This document shows, piece by piece, positions 9,606 through 17,491 of a DNA stretch of 64,000 nt. Every line of letters starts with the position of its first letter. Position 1 is the first letter of the stretch. This stretch comes from Flavobacteriales bacterium (GTDB taxonomy: Bacteria; Bacteroidota; Bacteroidia; NS11-12g; UBA9320). The DNA lies in the NCBI GenBank assembly GCA_020635395.1, contig JACJZV010000002.1, forward strand, positions 248,001-312,000. Direction: 5' to 3'. A program made the translations under genes and the position numbers. The notes below the pieces were generated by a model that saw nothing but the letters and a program-made list of their open reading frames with translations, was not told the origin of the DNA and did not search any database.

Positions 9606-9969
9606 ATCTTTGTTTTCTAAATAATAATATAATATGTAATGGGTAAATTTCAGCCGCTAATATTTTTAACGGGTTTTTGCTCAAAATTAGGCCTATAAAA
9701 TCTGTCGAAACGATTGCACTTTTCCACACCATTTTTTCATTGTACGAAAAATGTGACTTACCGCTGTTGATAACAAATCGTTAATTTTTTGTGCATATTT
9801 CGACACTCTTACCTAACCTTTTGACTTCCAATGAAATGATGCATTTTTTGGTTAAAATTAGTTTTGTACAACTTGATTTTGATAAATATTCTTCCATTAA
9901 AATTTTTAAAAACAGGTAATATTTTGAAAACTACCATGTTGCAGATTATTTTAGTTTCTTTGCAGCTGG
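9606..9969. other. Intergenic region between divergent nrdJ and pcrB with nested inverted repeats
   Basis: This 364-bp gap carries no gene I can support. It has a candidate minus-strand -7 box (9682-9689) for nrdJ. A paired structure is formed by TGTCGAAA-cgat-TGCAC (9703-9719) and GTGCA-ta-TTTCGACA (9791-9805). Two sequences resemble DnaA boxes: TTTTCCACA at 9720-9728 on the plus strand and TTATCAACA at 9765-9773 on the minus strand. I see no cobalamin riboswitch core. Confidence 0.5.
9682..9689 (-). promoter_or_regulatory. Candidate -7 box (TAATTTTG) for nrdJ
   Basis: TAnnTTTG match 76 nt before the nrdJ ATG. No TTTG sits at the usual 19-nt spacing, so the call rests on one element. Confidence 0.35.
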
Positions 9970-10692
9970 ATGGAAAATAATATCAAAAATATTTTGTCGA
10001 AAAATATCAAGAATGGTAAAAAAATGTTGGCCATTCTGATAGACCCCGATAAAGCAGATTTGAACCATCTCAATAAAATTCTTGCTCCGCACAATTTACC
10101 CAAAATAGATTTGATTTTGGTTGGAGGCAGCGTATTAACCAAAGGAAACATTGACGAAGTTTTATCCCATATCAAATCTTTGACAGACAAGCCGTGCATT
10201 CTTTTTCCGGGTAGCCCAGACCAAATCAACCCCAAAGCCAATGCTATATTGTTGTTGGCCTTGCTGTCCGGACGTAACCCAGAACTTTTGATTGGGAAAC
10301 ATGTTGAATCGGCTTTGCGTTTAAAACAATCCAACTTAGAAATAATCTCAACGGCGTACATTCTTATTGATGGTGGCAATCAAACCACTGTATCCTACAT
10401 ATCGGGCACAACACCCATCCCTGCTGATAAACCGGGTTTAGCCGCACTTACTGCCTTGGCAGGCGAACAGTTGGGAAAACACATTATTTATATGGATGCA
10501 GGTAGCGGAGCAAAAAATCCGATAACCCAAGAGGTCATTTCAACGGTTAGAGATTTGACCACACTGCCCATAGTAGTTGGCGGCGGCATACGAACAGCCG
10601 AAGGAATAAAAACGGCATGGCAGGCCGGGGCAGATATTGTGGTAATCGGTAATATGCTCGAATCAAATCCTGAATTTTTGGAGTTGATTTAA
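9970..10692 (+). CDS. pcrB: Geranylgeranylglyceryl/heptaprenylglyceryl phosphate synthase family protein
   Basis: The 240-residue (beta-alpha)8 barrel matches the PcrB/GGGPS family that transfers a polyprenyl chain to glycerol-1-phosphate. Seen motifs: AILIDPDKAD near the N-terminus (substrate-binding Asp region), LILVGGS, ILFPGSPDQINPKANAIL, YMDAGSGAKNPI and VVGGGIRTAEG followed by AGADIVVIGN, the phosphate-binding loop. Bacteroidota carry the second phylogenetic group of this family. The product chain length and the cellular lipid in this phylum are not settled, so the exact reaction here is inference. It is divergent from nrdJ and not clearly in an operon. Confidence 0.9.
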   Translation: MENNIKNILSKNIKNGKKMLAILIDPDKADLNHLNKILAPHNLPKIDLILVGGSVLTKGNIDEVLSHIKSLTDKPCILFPGSPDQINPKANAILLLALLSGRNPELLIGKHVESALRLKQSNLEIISTAYILIDGGNQTTVSYISGTTPIPADKPGLAALTALAGEQLGKHIIYMDAGSGAKNPITQEVISTVRDLTTLPIVVGGGIRTAEGIKTAWQAGADIVVIGNMLESNPEFLELI

Positions 10693-10718
10693 TAACATAT
10701 AATCTGCACCCACCCAAT

Positions 10719-11636
10719 TCAAAACTTTGGGCATCTCACTTTATGGGGACTCAACGATTGCCACAACGAACCTGAGCTTGCATTTTTGCGACCTATGCTT
10801 CTGCTGTAAGTAAATTGTAAAAAGGAATAGTTGTCGTTGTTGTTTGGGTTTCCGCGTTGTACTCTACCTTCATAGGGTTCTCCTAAATTTCTGTCGCTAA
10901 GCTGCACGGCTATATCGCCTTTGGCACTTTGCAACACCGTTTTGTCGGCATACGTTGTACTTACATCATCTATATAATCTGTAAATGTTTTACGCATAGA
11001 AAGCTCAAATCCAATATAATTTCGTTTGCCGATATCTTTTCGAAAACCAACACCAAACGGCACCACCCAAGAGGTTAATTTATACGTACTCTTTCCTGGC
11101 TCGAGTCCTTGCCCCTCTGTACTCAGCGGTTGTAAATCATACCACACTCCGTTTAATTCTGCCTGTGGGTTAAACTGTATGGCTCCAAGTCCGAGAAATG
11201 AATATACTTCTATCGTGGCCCTTTTATTTCGGGTAAATTGGGACATATTGACCAAAACCATTTCCCCGGTAACAGAAACCTCGTGAATATTAGAGCGAAA
11301 ACTTAAATTTCGTTTTCTTCTATTTTCATCTTCGCTGTATTGATCGGATGCACTAACACGTGCAAGGCCAAAATCTGTTCGAATAGCAAAGCGATTGTTA
11401 ATATTGCATTTTAGACCATAACTATTGTTTGCTCCCAAAGTTGCCAAGTCTAAATCAAAAAATGCGTCTTTTCCCTTACCTTGACTTCCACCTAAATCAC
11501 CGAAAAAAGTGGTGCCACCAACGCCAATTTTAATTTCTAAAACATTTCGTTTGTAAGAAGTAATTTGTGAGAAAACATTTTGATAAATAGCCAAAAACAA
11601 GGCAAATGCCAACGAAGAACGAGCAATTTTCATCAT
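10719..11636 (-). CDS. Outer-membrane beta-barrel protein, DUF6089-like
   Basis: The 305-residue product has a signal peptide ending NVFSQ, then alternating beta-strand sequence with many aromatic and glycine residues. The pattern GGTTFFGDLGG near the N-terminus, KCNINNRFAIRTDFG, and later the block YIGFELSMRKTFTDYIDDVSTTY resemble the DUF6089 group of Bacteroidota outer-membrane proteins. Function in this family is not established. The C-terminus (HKVRCPKF) extends past the last strand and contains a cysteine, which is slightly unusual. A promoter of the form cTTG-N19-TATATTCG lies at 11691-11721. The gene is transcribed alone. Confidence 0.75.
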   Translation of the reverse strand: MMKIARSSLAFALFLAIYQNVFSQITSYKRNVLEIKIGVGGTTFFGDLGGSQGKGKDAFFDLDLATLGANNSYGLKCNINNRFAIRTDFGLARVSASDQYSEDENRRKRNLSFRSNIHEVSVTGEMVLVNMSQFTRNKRATIEVYSFLGLGAIQFNPQAELNGVWYDLQPLSTEGQGLEPGKSTYKLTSWVVPFGVGFRKDIGKRNYIGFELSMRKTFTDYIDDVSTTYADKTVLQSAKGDIAVQLSDRNLGEPYEGRVQRGNPNNNDNYSFLQFTYSRSIGRKNASSGSLWQSLSPHKVRCPKF

Positions 11637-11690
11637 AAAAAAAATAAGTAGTAATGCTACAAACGGCCAAAGCCGCTTTCTAAACTAATA

Positions 11691-11721
11691 CGAATATAGT
11701 ATGGTTTTGGAGATTTTCAAG
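11691..11721 (-). promoter_or_regulatory. Candidate promoter (TTG-N19-TATATTCG) for the outer-membrane barrel gene
   Basis: On the minus strand CTTG is separated by exactly 19 nt from TATATTCG, close to the Bacteroidota TTTG/TAnnTTTG arrangement. It lies 54 nt before the ATG at 11636. Confidence 0.5.
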
Positions 11722-11724
11722 TAA

Positions 11725-12702
11725 TTAGCGATAAATAACGCTATTTACGGCCTCTACAACGCGTTTTACATTGGGCAAATAGGATTCTACCAAAGTTGGG
11801 GCGTAAGGCAATGGCACATCGCGGCTCGTAACGCGACTTACCGGGGCATCCAAATAATCGAATGCATACTTCTGGATGGCATAGGCAATTTCTGACGAAA
11901 TACTTGCCAAAGGCCACGCCTCTTCTACTACCACCAAACGGTTTGTTTTCTTTACACTGTTTATGATGGTTTCAATATCCAATGGGCGAACAGTTCTTAA
12001 ATCAATGATTTCGGCGTTGATGCCTTGTTCAGTCAATGCGGTATTGGCATCTTCCAACACCCGCATCATTTTTCCAAAAGAAACAATGGTAACATCGCTG
12101 CCTTCTTTCACAACATGAGCTTTGCCCAAAGGCAAAAGATATTCTTCTTCCGGCACTTGCCATTTCAAACCATACATTTGCTCGCTTTCCATAAAAATAA
12201 CAGGGTCGTTATCTCTAATGGCTGATTTTAGCAAACCTTTAGCATCATACGGGTTTGACGGAACAACCACTTTCAAACCCGGGGTATTGGCATACCAATT
12301 TTCAAAATTTTGAGAATGTTGTGCTCCCAATTGTCCAGCACTACCCGTTGGCCCTCTAAAAACCATGGGGCAGGTAAACTGGCCACCGCTCATTGAGTTC
12401 ATTTTTGCTGCCGAATTAATAACTTGGTCAATGGCAACCAATGAAAAATTGAATGTCATAAATTCCACCACCGGTCGAAGTCCATTCATTGCCGCCCCTA
12501 CCGCAATTCCCGCAAAACCAAGTTCAGCAATTGGTGTATCAATCACCCTTTTTTCGCCAAACTCTTCCAACATACCTTGACTCACTTTGTAGGCTCCGTT
12601 GTATTCTGCCACTTCTTCGCCCATCAAAAAGACACGCTCATCTCTTCGCATTTCTTCTGACAATGCTTCTCGCAGGGCTTCTCTGAATTGAATTTCTCTC
12701 AT
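11725..12702 (-). CDS. pdhB: Pyruvate dehydrogenase E1 component, beta subunit
   Basis: The ATG at 12702 gives [20 protein letters not shown], the standard beginning of bacterial E1 beta; the TTG at 12711 would add three residues. The 325-residue protein pairs with E1 alpha to decarboxylate pyruvate with thiamine diphosphate. Family blocks seen: [55 protein letters not shown], and the C-terminal transketolase domain with [13 protein letters not shown] and VVVEEAWP. The alpha subunit gene is not adjacent, as is common in Bacteroidota. A candidate promoter (TTTG-N22-TAAATTTG) lies at 12722-12755 in the space shared with divergent folA. Confidence 0.93.
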   Translation of the reverse strand: MREIQFREALREALSEEMRRDERVFLMGEEVAEYNGAYKVSQGMLEEFGEKRVIDTPIAELGFAGIAVGAAMNGLRPVVEFMTFNFSLVAIDQVINSAAKMNSMSGGQFTCPMVFRGPTGSAGQLGAQHSQNFENWYANTPGLKVVVPSNPYDAKGLLKSAIRDNDPVIFMESEQMYGLKWQVPEEEYLLPLGKAHVVKEGSDVTIVSFGKMMRVLEDANTALTEQGINAEIIDLRTVRPLDIETIINSVKKTNRLVVVEEAWPLASISSEIAYAIQKYAFDYLDAPVSRVTSRDVPLPYAPTLVESYLPNVKRVVEAVNSVIYR

Positions 12703-12721
12703 TTGCTTCAAAAATGAGCGG

Positions 12722-12755
12722 CAAATTTAGTGTTTAGTTTTCTTAGTTTGGCAAA
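12722..12755 (-). promoter_or_regulatory. Candidate promoter for pdhB (TTTG-N22-TAAATTTG)
   Basis: The minus strand carries TTTG (12752-12755) and the -7 box TAAATTTG (12722-12729). Spacing is 22 nt, wider than the usual 19-21. Confidence 0.4.
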
Positions 12756-12808
12756 TTACATAAGACAACAACCTTTACTTTCGCTATCGCTTAACGTTTG
12801 GAAGCTGC

Positions 12809-12816
12809 TATTTTTG
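12809..12816 (+). promoter_or_regulatory. Candidate -7 box (TATTTTTG) 4 nt before the folA ATG
   Basis: Exact TAnnTTTG match ending 4 nt before the start codon, predicting a leaderless or nearly leaderless message. Confidence 0.4.
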
Positions 12817-12820
12817 CCTC

Positions 12821-13312
12821 ATGAAAATTTCTATTATTGCCGCGGTAGCCAAAAATGATGCCATTGGCAAGGACAATAAACTTTTGTGGCACATAAAAGA
12901 TGATTTGCAATTGTTTAAAAAAACCACTTTGAACCACGTAATTATCATGGGCAGAAAGAGTTTCGAATCTATAGGTCGGCCACTTCCAAACAGAACCAAT
13001 GTGGTAATAACCCGAAAAAAAGATTATGCCCCAGAGAAAGTGCAGGTTTTTGACAGTCTTAACAAAGCATTTGATTATTTTAGAAAATCAGAAAATGAAA
13101 TTTTTGTTATTGGTGGCGGAGAAATTTATCGCCAAAGCCTTGATAATGCTGATATGTTGCACATATCTCATGTAGAGGTGTCGGTGGAGGGTGCGGATAC
13201 TTTTTTCCCGAAAATCAATTGGGAAGAATGGAAAAAAGTAAGTGAGCAACATTTTGAGCAATCTCCAGAAAACGATTTTGCTTTTCGCTATTGTATTTAC
13301 GAACGAAGCTAA
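12821..13312 (+). CDS. folA: Dihydrofolate reductase
   Basis: The 163-residue protein reduces dihydrofolate to tetrahydrofolate with NADPH. The conserved features are in order: IIAAVAKNDAIGKDNKLLWHIKDDL with the catalytic acidic residue (D27), the NADPH loop VIIMGRKSFESIGRPLPNR, VVITRK, and FVIGGGEIYRQSL. Length is typical of chromosomal enzymes. No thymidylate synthase gene is adjacent. It converges with the saccharopine dehydrogenase-like gene with 21 nt between stops. The start is supported by the -7 box just upstream and by the absence of any in-frame earlier codon giving a sensible N-terminus. Confidence 0.95.
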   Translation: MKISIIAAVAKNDAIGKDNKLLWHIKDDLQLFKKTTLNHVIIMGRKSFESIGRPLPNRTNVVITRKKDYAPEKVQVFDSLNKAFDYFRKSENEIFVIGGGEIYRQSLDNADMLHISHVEVSVEGADTFFPKINWEEWKKVSEQHFEQSPENDFAFRYCIYERS

Positions 13313-13333
13313 ATCTTGCTTCAATTTCTGAAA

Positions 13334-14452
13334 TTAATTTTCATAAACGGCCTTCACATACGAACCGTCCAAGAATTCGTTTACATCAATATCTGTTTGC
13401 AAAATCACACCTTTTGGCTTGTTTTTTACCAAATAATAGGCCATTTGGCAAAGCGAAGAAGCAGTTGTGGCTTGTATTGCTCGAATAGTTAAACCGCCAA
13501 TAATGATTGGTTTTATTCGTAGTGATTTTTCATAATTGGATAAAAACCCGTTTTTGTCTTTGCCAGAAACGGCTGCATACATAATTACCACATCATCCTC
13601 CACCACCGCAATGGTTTCAAGCATTATGTCGAACAATTTCTTGGCTCTGTCGTCGCTTATGGGTATATTTTTCAGCGTATCTTCCACCCATTGATAATGA
13701 CCAGGATAGCGAAGTGTTTTATAGTCAATATCTTTTATCAATTTTTCAAAATGACTTGGCAAATTGGCTGCCCCACCTGATGTATAATTGTCTTCATAAA
13801 CCACACCATCAATGGTTATTAAACCTCGCCCCGAAAGTGCCGGAACCAAAATGCGATTATAATTTTTTACCACAATGGCATCTTTCACATACTCTGTGGC
13901 CACCCCAATCGGACTCCATGTAAAAGCATAGTGCGATGGAGACTGGGCATGCTTTGATAAAGCACCAACCTTCATTTGCATTCTGTCTGCTTTGCTATTG
14001 GGGTTATCCCGCATAAAATCTTGATATAGCTTGTGTGCCAACACATTAACATAGCCCGGAGCGAGCCCAGTTTGCAAAACAAATCCTGTAGAGGCATTTT
14101 TGGCCAATTCAACTATTTCGGCAGTTTCTTTTACGTATTCGGTAAGGTTTGCATAATGCAAATTATGTTTAACTGCCAATCTTGCCATTTGCGGAGCAAA
14201 ATTTCCGGGTAAGCAATCCAACAAAACATCACACTTCATTAGGACATCCTCATACACCTCATTCATATTTGTATATTGGATATTTGAGACATCGAGTTGG
14301 CAACTTTCTAACCAATTTTTAGCCGATATCAACTGATAGTCGGATGCATCACCTAAAAAAATTTGACAATTCATGGCCGAATTATGTGTTAGCAGCAATG
14401 CGGCACATCTACCCATACCTCCAGATCCAGCGATAAAAATTGTTGCTTGCAT
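13334..14452 (-). CDS. Saccharopine dehydrogenase family protein (probable lysine catabolism)
   Basis: The ATG at 14452 starts directly with a Rossmann strand and the dinucleotide motif GSGGMGR (residues 9-15). The longer frame upstream adds 38 residues with no conserved character and overlaps the divergent promoter. The product has 372 aa. The motif YANLTEYVKETAEIVELA and the segment TGLAPGYVNVLA match the saccharopine dehydrogenase fold. With the ALDH7-like gene 1.2 kb away it would form the last two steps of the saccharopine route: saccharopine to glutamate plus aminoadipate semialdehyde, then aminoadipate. A homospermidine synthase or carboxynorspermidine role is the main alternative. A -7 box ends 3 nt before the ATG. 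Confidence 0.75.
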   Translation of the reverse strand: MQATIFIAGSGGMGRCAALLLTHNSAMNCQIFLGDASDYQLISAKNWLESCQLDVSNIQYTNMNEVYEDVLMKCDVLLDCLPGNFAPQMARLAVKHNLHYANLTEYVKETAEIVELAKNASTGFVLQTGLAPGYVNVLAHKLYQDFMRDNPNSKADRMQMKVGALSKHAQSPSHYAFTWSPIGVATEYVKDAIVVKNYNRILVPALSGRGLITIDGVVYEDNYTSGGAANLPSHFEKLIKDIDYKTLRYPGHYQWVEDTLKNIPISDDRAKKLFDIMLETIAVVEDDVVIMYAAVSGKDKNGFLSNYEKSLRIKPIIIGGLTIRAIQATTASSLCQMAYYLVKNKPKGVILQTDIDVNEFLDGSYVKAVYEN

Positions 14453-14455
14453 ACG

Positions 14456-14463
14456 CAAATGTA
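14456..14463 (-). promoter_or_regulatory. Candidate -7 box (TACATTTG) 3 nt before the saccharopine dehydrogenase ATG
   Basis: Exact TAnnTTTG match that also decides the start codon: any longer N-terminus would place the promoter inside the gene. It predicts a leaderless message. Confidence 0.45.
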
Positions 14464-14548
14464 TATTTATAATGATAAGTTTGAGGTGCATACTACCAAA
14501 ATATGTCAACCACTTTTTCACTCTTACAGCAGGCCATCTAAAAAAGAT

Positions 14549-14556
14549 TACCTTCG
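14549..14556 (+). promoter_or_regulatory. Candidate -7 box (TACCTTCG) for the AI-2E family gene
   Basis: Near match (TAnnTTCG) 8 nt before the ATG at 14565, in the short divergent region. Confidence 0.35.
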
Positions 14557-14564
14557 CTGCGTTC

Positions 14565-15656
14565 ATGAATTCGAAACAAATATTCAGGTTTATTCTTGGT
14601 GTCCTTGGGCTGGTTTTTTTAGGATGGTTTTTGTGGCAGGTAAAAAGCGTGGTAATTTATTTTGCTATTTCTATCGTTTTAACCTTAATGGGCCGACCAC
14701 TGATGCGGCTTTTTGACAAGTTGGATATTAAAGGGAGAAAAATTCCCAGTTGGTTTAGTGCACTGGTGGTTCTTATTGTTTATTTAGTTGTTTTGGTCAT
14801 GTTTTTTGAATTTTTGATTCCCATTTTATCAAAACAGGTAGAGATAATTGTGGGTTTGGATGTTGATGCTTTATTGCAAGAATTTAACCAACCCATCGTG
14901 CGTATCGAAAATTGGTTTAAAAGCATGAACATTAATGGCGTGAACCGCGATGAAATTAGAAACCAAATTGTGCAATACACCAACTTTTCGCATTTGAGCG
15001 ATTTATTTCAGGGGATTTTATCCGGTTTGGGTAGTTTGCTGATTGGCTTTATGTCGGTGCTTTTTATCACTTTCTTTTTGTTGAAAGATCGACAAATAGT
15101 CAACAATATTATCGACACATTGACCCCGGATAAATATTTAACTAAGGTGCACAACATTATTGAAGACACGAAAGATTTGTTGACCCGATATTTTATAGGT
15201 GTTGCCATTCAGATAAGTATTATCACGGCCATTGTAACCATTGGACTAAAAATAGTGGGTGTTGACAATGCTTTATTGATTGGGTTTGCAGCGGGCATTA
15301 TTAATATTATACCTTACCTCGGTCCCATTATTGGGGCAACTTTTGGAGTGGCATTAACCTTGTTGACCCAATTTAACGGAGACATTAATCCTTCTGTTGG
15401 CCCGCTTATCTTAAAAGTACTTATGGTATTCAGCACCGCTCAATTGGTTGATAACTTTGTGTTGCAACCGCTGATTTTTTCAAAAAGTGTAAAAGCACAT
15501 CCGTTAGAAATATTTGTGGTAATAATGGTAGCCGGCATGATAGCCGGAGTGGTTGGAATGATTTTGGCAGTGCCTGCCTACACGTTTTTACGTATTGTGG
15601 CCAAAGAGTTTTTTCAAGGCTACAAAGTGGTACAGGGCCTAACTAAAGACCTCTAA
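14565..15656 (+). CDS. AI-2E family (PerM-like) membrane transporter
   Basis: The ATG at 14565 gives a 363-residue polytopic protein that begins with a membrane segment (IFRFILGVLGLVFLGWFLW). The longer upstream frame is antisense to the divergent gene and has no membrane character before this point. Family pattern: two N-terminal helices, a hydrophilic domain of about 130 residues, then a helix cluster with GFAAGIINIIPYLGPIIGA, the diagnostic AI-2E/PerM signature. Members export small molecules or act as sodium/proton antiporters; the substrate cannot be read from sequence. The stop overlaps the stop of the convergent ALDH gene by 4 bp. The flanking genes suggest an amino-acid-related cargo, but this is weak. 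Confidence 0.85.
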   Translation: MNSKQIFRFILGVLGLVFLGWFLWQVKSVVIYFAISIVLTLMGRPLMRLFDKLDIKGRKIPSWFSALVVLIVYLVVLVMFFEFLIPILSKQVEIIVGLDVDALLQEFNQPIVRIENWFKSMNINGVNRDEIRNQIVQYTNFSHLSDLFQGILSGLGSLLIGFMSVLFITFFLLKDRQIVNNIIDTLTPDKYLTKVHNIIEDTKDLLTRYFIGVAIQISIITAIVTIGLKIVGVDNALLIGFAAGIINIIPYLGPIIGATFGVALTLLTQFNGDINPSVGPLILKVLMVFSTAQLVDNFVLQPLIFSKSVKAHPLEIFVVIMVAGMIAGVVGMILAVPAYTFLRIVAKEFFQGYKVVQGLTKDL

Positions 15657-17188
15657 ATATTAAACTTAATGCCTTGAGCTAAAGGCATTTCGTTGCCATA
15701 ATTGACTGTATTTGTTTGTCGTCGCATGTAGTTTTTCCATGCATCCGAACCTGACTCTCTGCCGCCTCCGGTTTCTTTTTCACCGCCAAACGCTCCGCCA
15801 ATTTCGGCACCACTTGTTCCAATATTTACATTGGCTATGCCGCAATCAGACCCCGTATGACTCAAAAAATACTCAGCTTCCTGAAGGCTATCGGTAAAAA
15901 TGGCCGAGCTAAGGCCTTGTTTTGCATGATTTTGCATTGCAATAGCTTCCTCCAATCTCCTATATTTCATCAGATAGAGTATTGGAGCAAATGTTTCTTT
16001 CTGTACAATTTCGAAATGATTATGAGCCTCGGCAATGCAGGGTGTAACATAGCAACCAGATGCAAATTCTTTTCCTTTCAATACCTGCCCACCAAAAATG
16101 ATGTGTCCACCTTGATTCTCTACATCCGCAATAGCCGAAGTAAACATTTTTACCGCCGCCTTGTCAATCAAAGGCCCAACGTGGTTTTCTTCCAAAGTTG
16201 GATCACCTATTTTTAAAGAACTATATGCATCGGTCAACATTTTTTTGAACTGGTCATAGACATCGGCATGCACAATTAACCTTCTGGTAGTGGTGCATCG
16301 CTGACCCGCGGTTCCAATAGCTCCAAAAAAAACCGCCCTTACCGCATTTTGCAAATTGGCTTTATTGCTAACAATAATTGCATTGTTTCCCCCCAATTCT
16401 AATAATGACCTGCCTAAACGGGTTCCGACAATTTGTCCAATACGTTTACCCATTTTGGTGCTTCCGGTGGCCGATATTAGTGGAATTTTAGCATCTTTAG
16501 CCATCATTTCCCCCATTCGATAATCACCAATAATTAGATTGAAAATACCTTCAGGTAGATCATTTTCAATTAATACTTCGCGAATAACTTGCTGAACGGC
16601 AATGGCCGATAACGGAGCTTTTTCGGAAGGTTTCCAAATTACTACATCACCGCAGATAGCGGCCAGTAGAGCATTCCAGCTCCATACAGCAACAGGAAAA
16701 TTAAAGGCCGATATAACACCAACAATGCCCAATGGATGCCATTGTTCCATCATTCGATGATTGGCTCTTTCGCTTTGTATGGTTAAACCGTATAGCTGGC
16801 GTGAAAGACCTACGGCAAAATCGGCTATATCAATCATTTCTTGAACCTCCCCTAACGCTTCTTGAAGACTTTTGCCTGTTTCGTAACAAACGATATAAGC
16901 CAATTCGCGTTTACGCAACCGCAATTTGTTACCAAATTTTCGAACAATATCACCTCGTTTTGGAGCCGGAATTTCTTTCCATTTCAAAAAAGCTTCCCCT
17001 GCCACTTTTACCACATGATCGTATTCGGTTTGAGTAGCATAAACCACCGATGCCATTTTTTTTCCATCAATTGGCGAAATGACTCCATGTGTTTCTGACC
17101 CCAAAGGGGTAACCCACAACCTACCCGTACTCATGCTTTCATTGATTGCCTTTATACCAAAATGCTCTAAAACCTTTGTAATTTTCAC
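15653..17188 (-). CDS. ALDH7-type aldehyde dehydrogenase (probable aminoadipate semialdehyde dehydrogenase)
   Basis: The 511-residue enzyme has the aldehyde dehydrogenase catalytic set: general base E264 in SLLELGGNNA, nucleophile C298 in GTAGQRCTTTRR, NAD-binding ISATGSTKMGKRIG and the Asn in ISAFNFP. The wording of these motifs (ELGGNNAII, GTAGQRCTT) and the C-terminal GGAFGGEKETGGGRESGSD match the antiquitin/ALDH7 group, whose members oxidise alpha-aminoadipate semialdehyde in lysine breakdown. That fits the saccharopine dehydrogenase-like gene nearby. A related role on betaine aldehyde or other semialdehydes cannot be excluded. A -7 box (17214-17221) lies 25 nt upstream. Confidence 0.88.
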   Translation of the reverse strand: MKITKVLEHFGIKAINESMSTGRLWVTPLGSETHGVISPIDGKKMASVVYATQTEYDHVVKVAGEAFLKWKEIPAPKRGDIVRKFGNKLRLRKRELAYIVCYETGKSLQEALGEVQEMIDIADFAVGLSRQLYGLTIQSERANHRMMEQWHPLGIVGVISAFNFPVAVWSWNALLAAICGDVVIWKPSEKAPLSAIAVQQVIREVLIENDLPEGIFNLIIGDYRMGEMMAKDAKIPLISATGSTKMGKRIGQIVGTRLGRSLLELGGNNAIIVSNKANLQNAVRAVFFGAIGTAGQRCTTTRRLIVHADVYDQFKKMLTDAYSSLKIGDPTLEENHVGPLIDKAAVKMFTSAIADVENQGGHIIFGGQVLKGKEFASGCYVTPCIAEAHNHFEIVQKETFAPILYLMKYRRLEEAIAMQNHAKQGLSSAIFTDSLQEAEYFLSHTGSDCGIANVNIGTSGAEIGGAFGGEKETGGGRESGSDAWKNYMRRQTNTVNYGNEMPLAQGIKFNI

Positions 17189-17213
17189 GCTGACCTTTTT
17201 CTATACCAATCAT

Positions 17214-17221
17214 CAAAAATA
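17214..17221 (-). promoter_or_regulatory. Candidate -7 box (TATTTTTG) for the aldehyde dehydrogenase gene
   Basis: TAnnTTTG match 25 nt before the ATG at 17188; no clear -33 element was found. Confidence 0.4.
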
Positions 17222-17491
17222 ATATTCTCAAAATTTAGTTCAGCCATGATTTTAGATTTGTTTTGGTTTGAACGCTATTTTAGCTCAGATGGAACTAAAA
17301 AAGCACCCAATAAGTCAATATCTGGAGGCCACGTTTTGCATGAATTTTAACGTCATACACCTATTAAATCCAAAAATGCGGACGAACATCCCGTTTATCT
17401 TGACATATCTCTTAAATTTCTATCTGCAAAGAGTTGTTATAATTTCTAAATTCGCAGGTTTTTAAATCATTAATCTCGATAACACAAAAAA

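Noticed and set aside
9606..9969. Cobalamin riboswitch upstream of nrdJ
   Set aside because: I looked for the B12 box and the usual pseudoknot arms and did not find them; only unrelated inverted repeats are present.
9606..9969. Chromosome replication origin suggested by DnaA-like boxes
   Set aside because: Only two imperfect boxes are seen, and no dnaA, dnaN or other origin gene is near.
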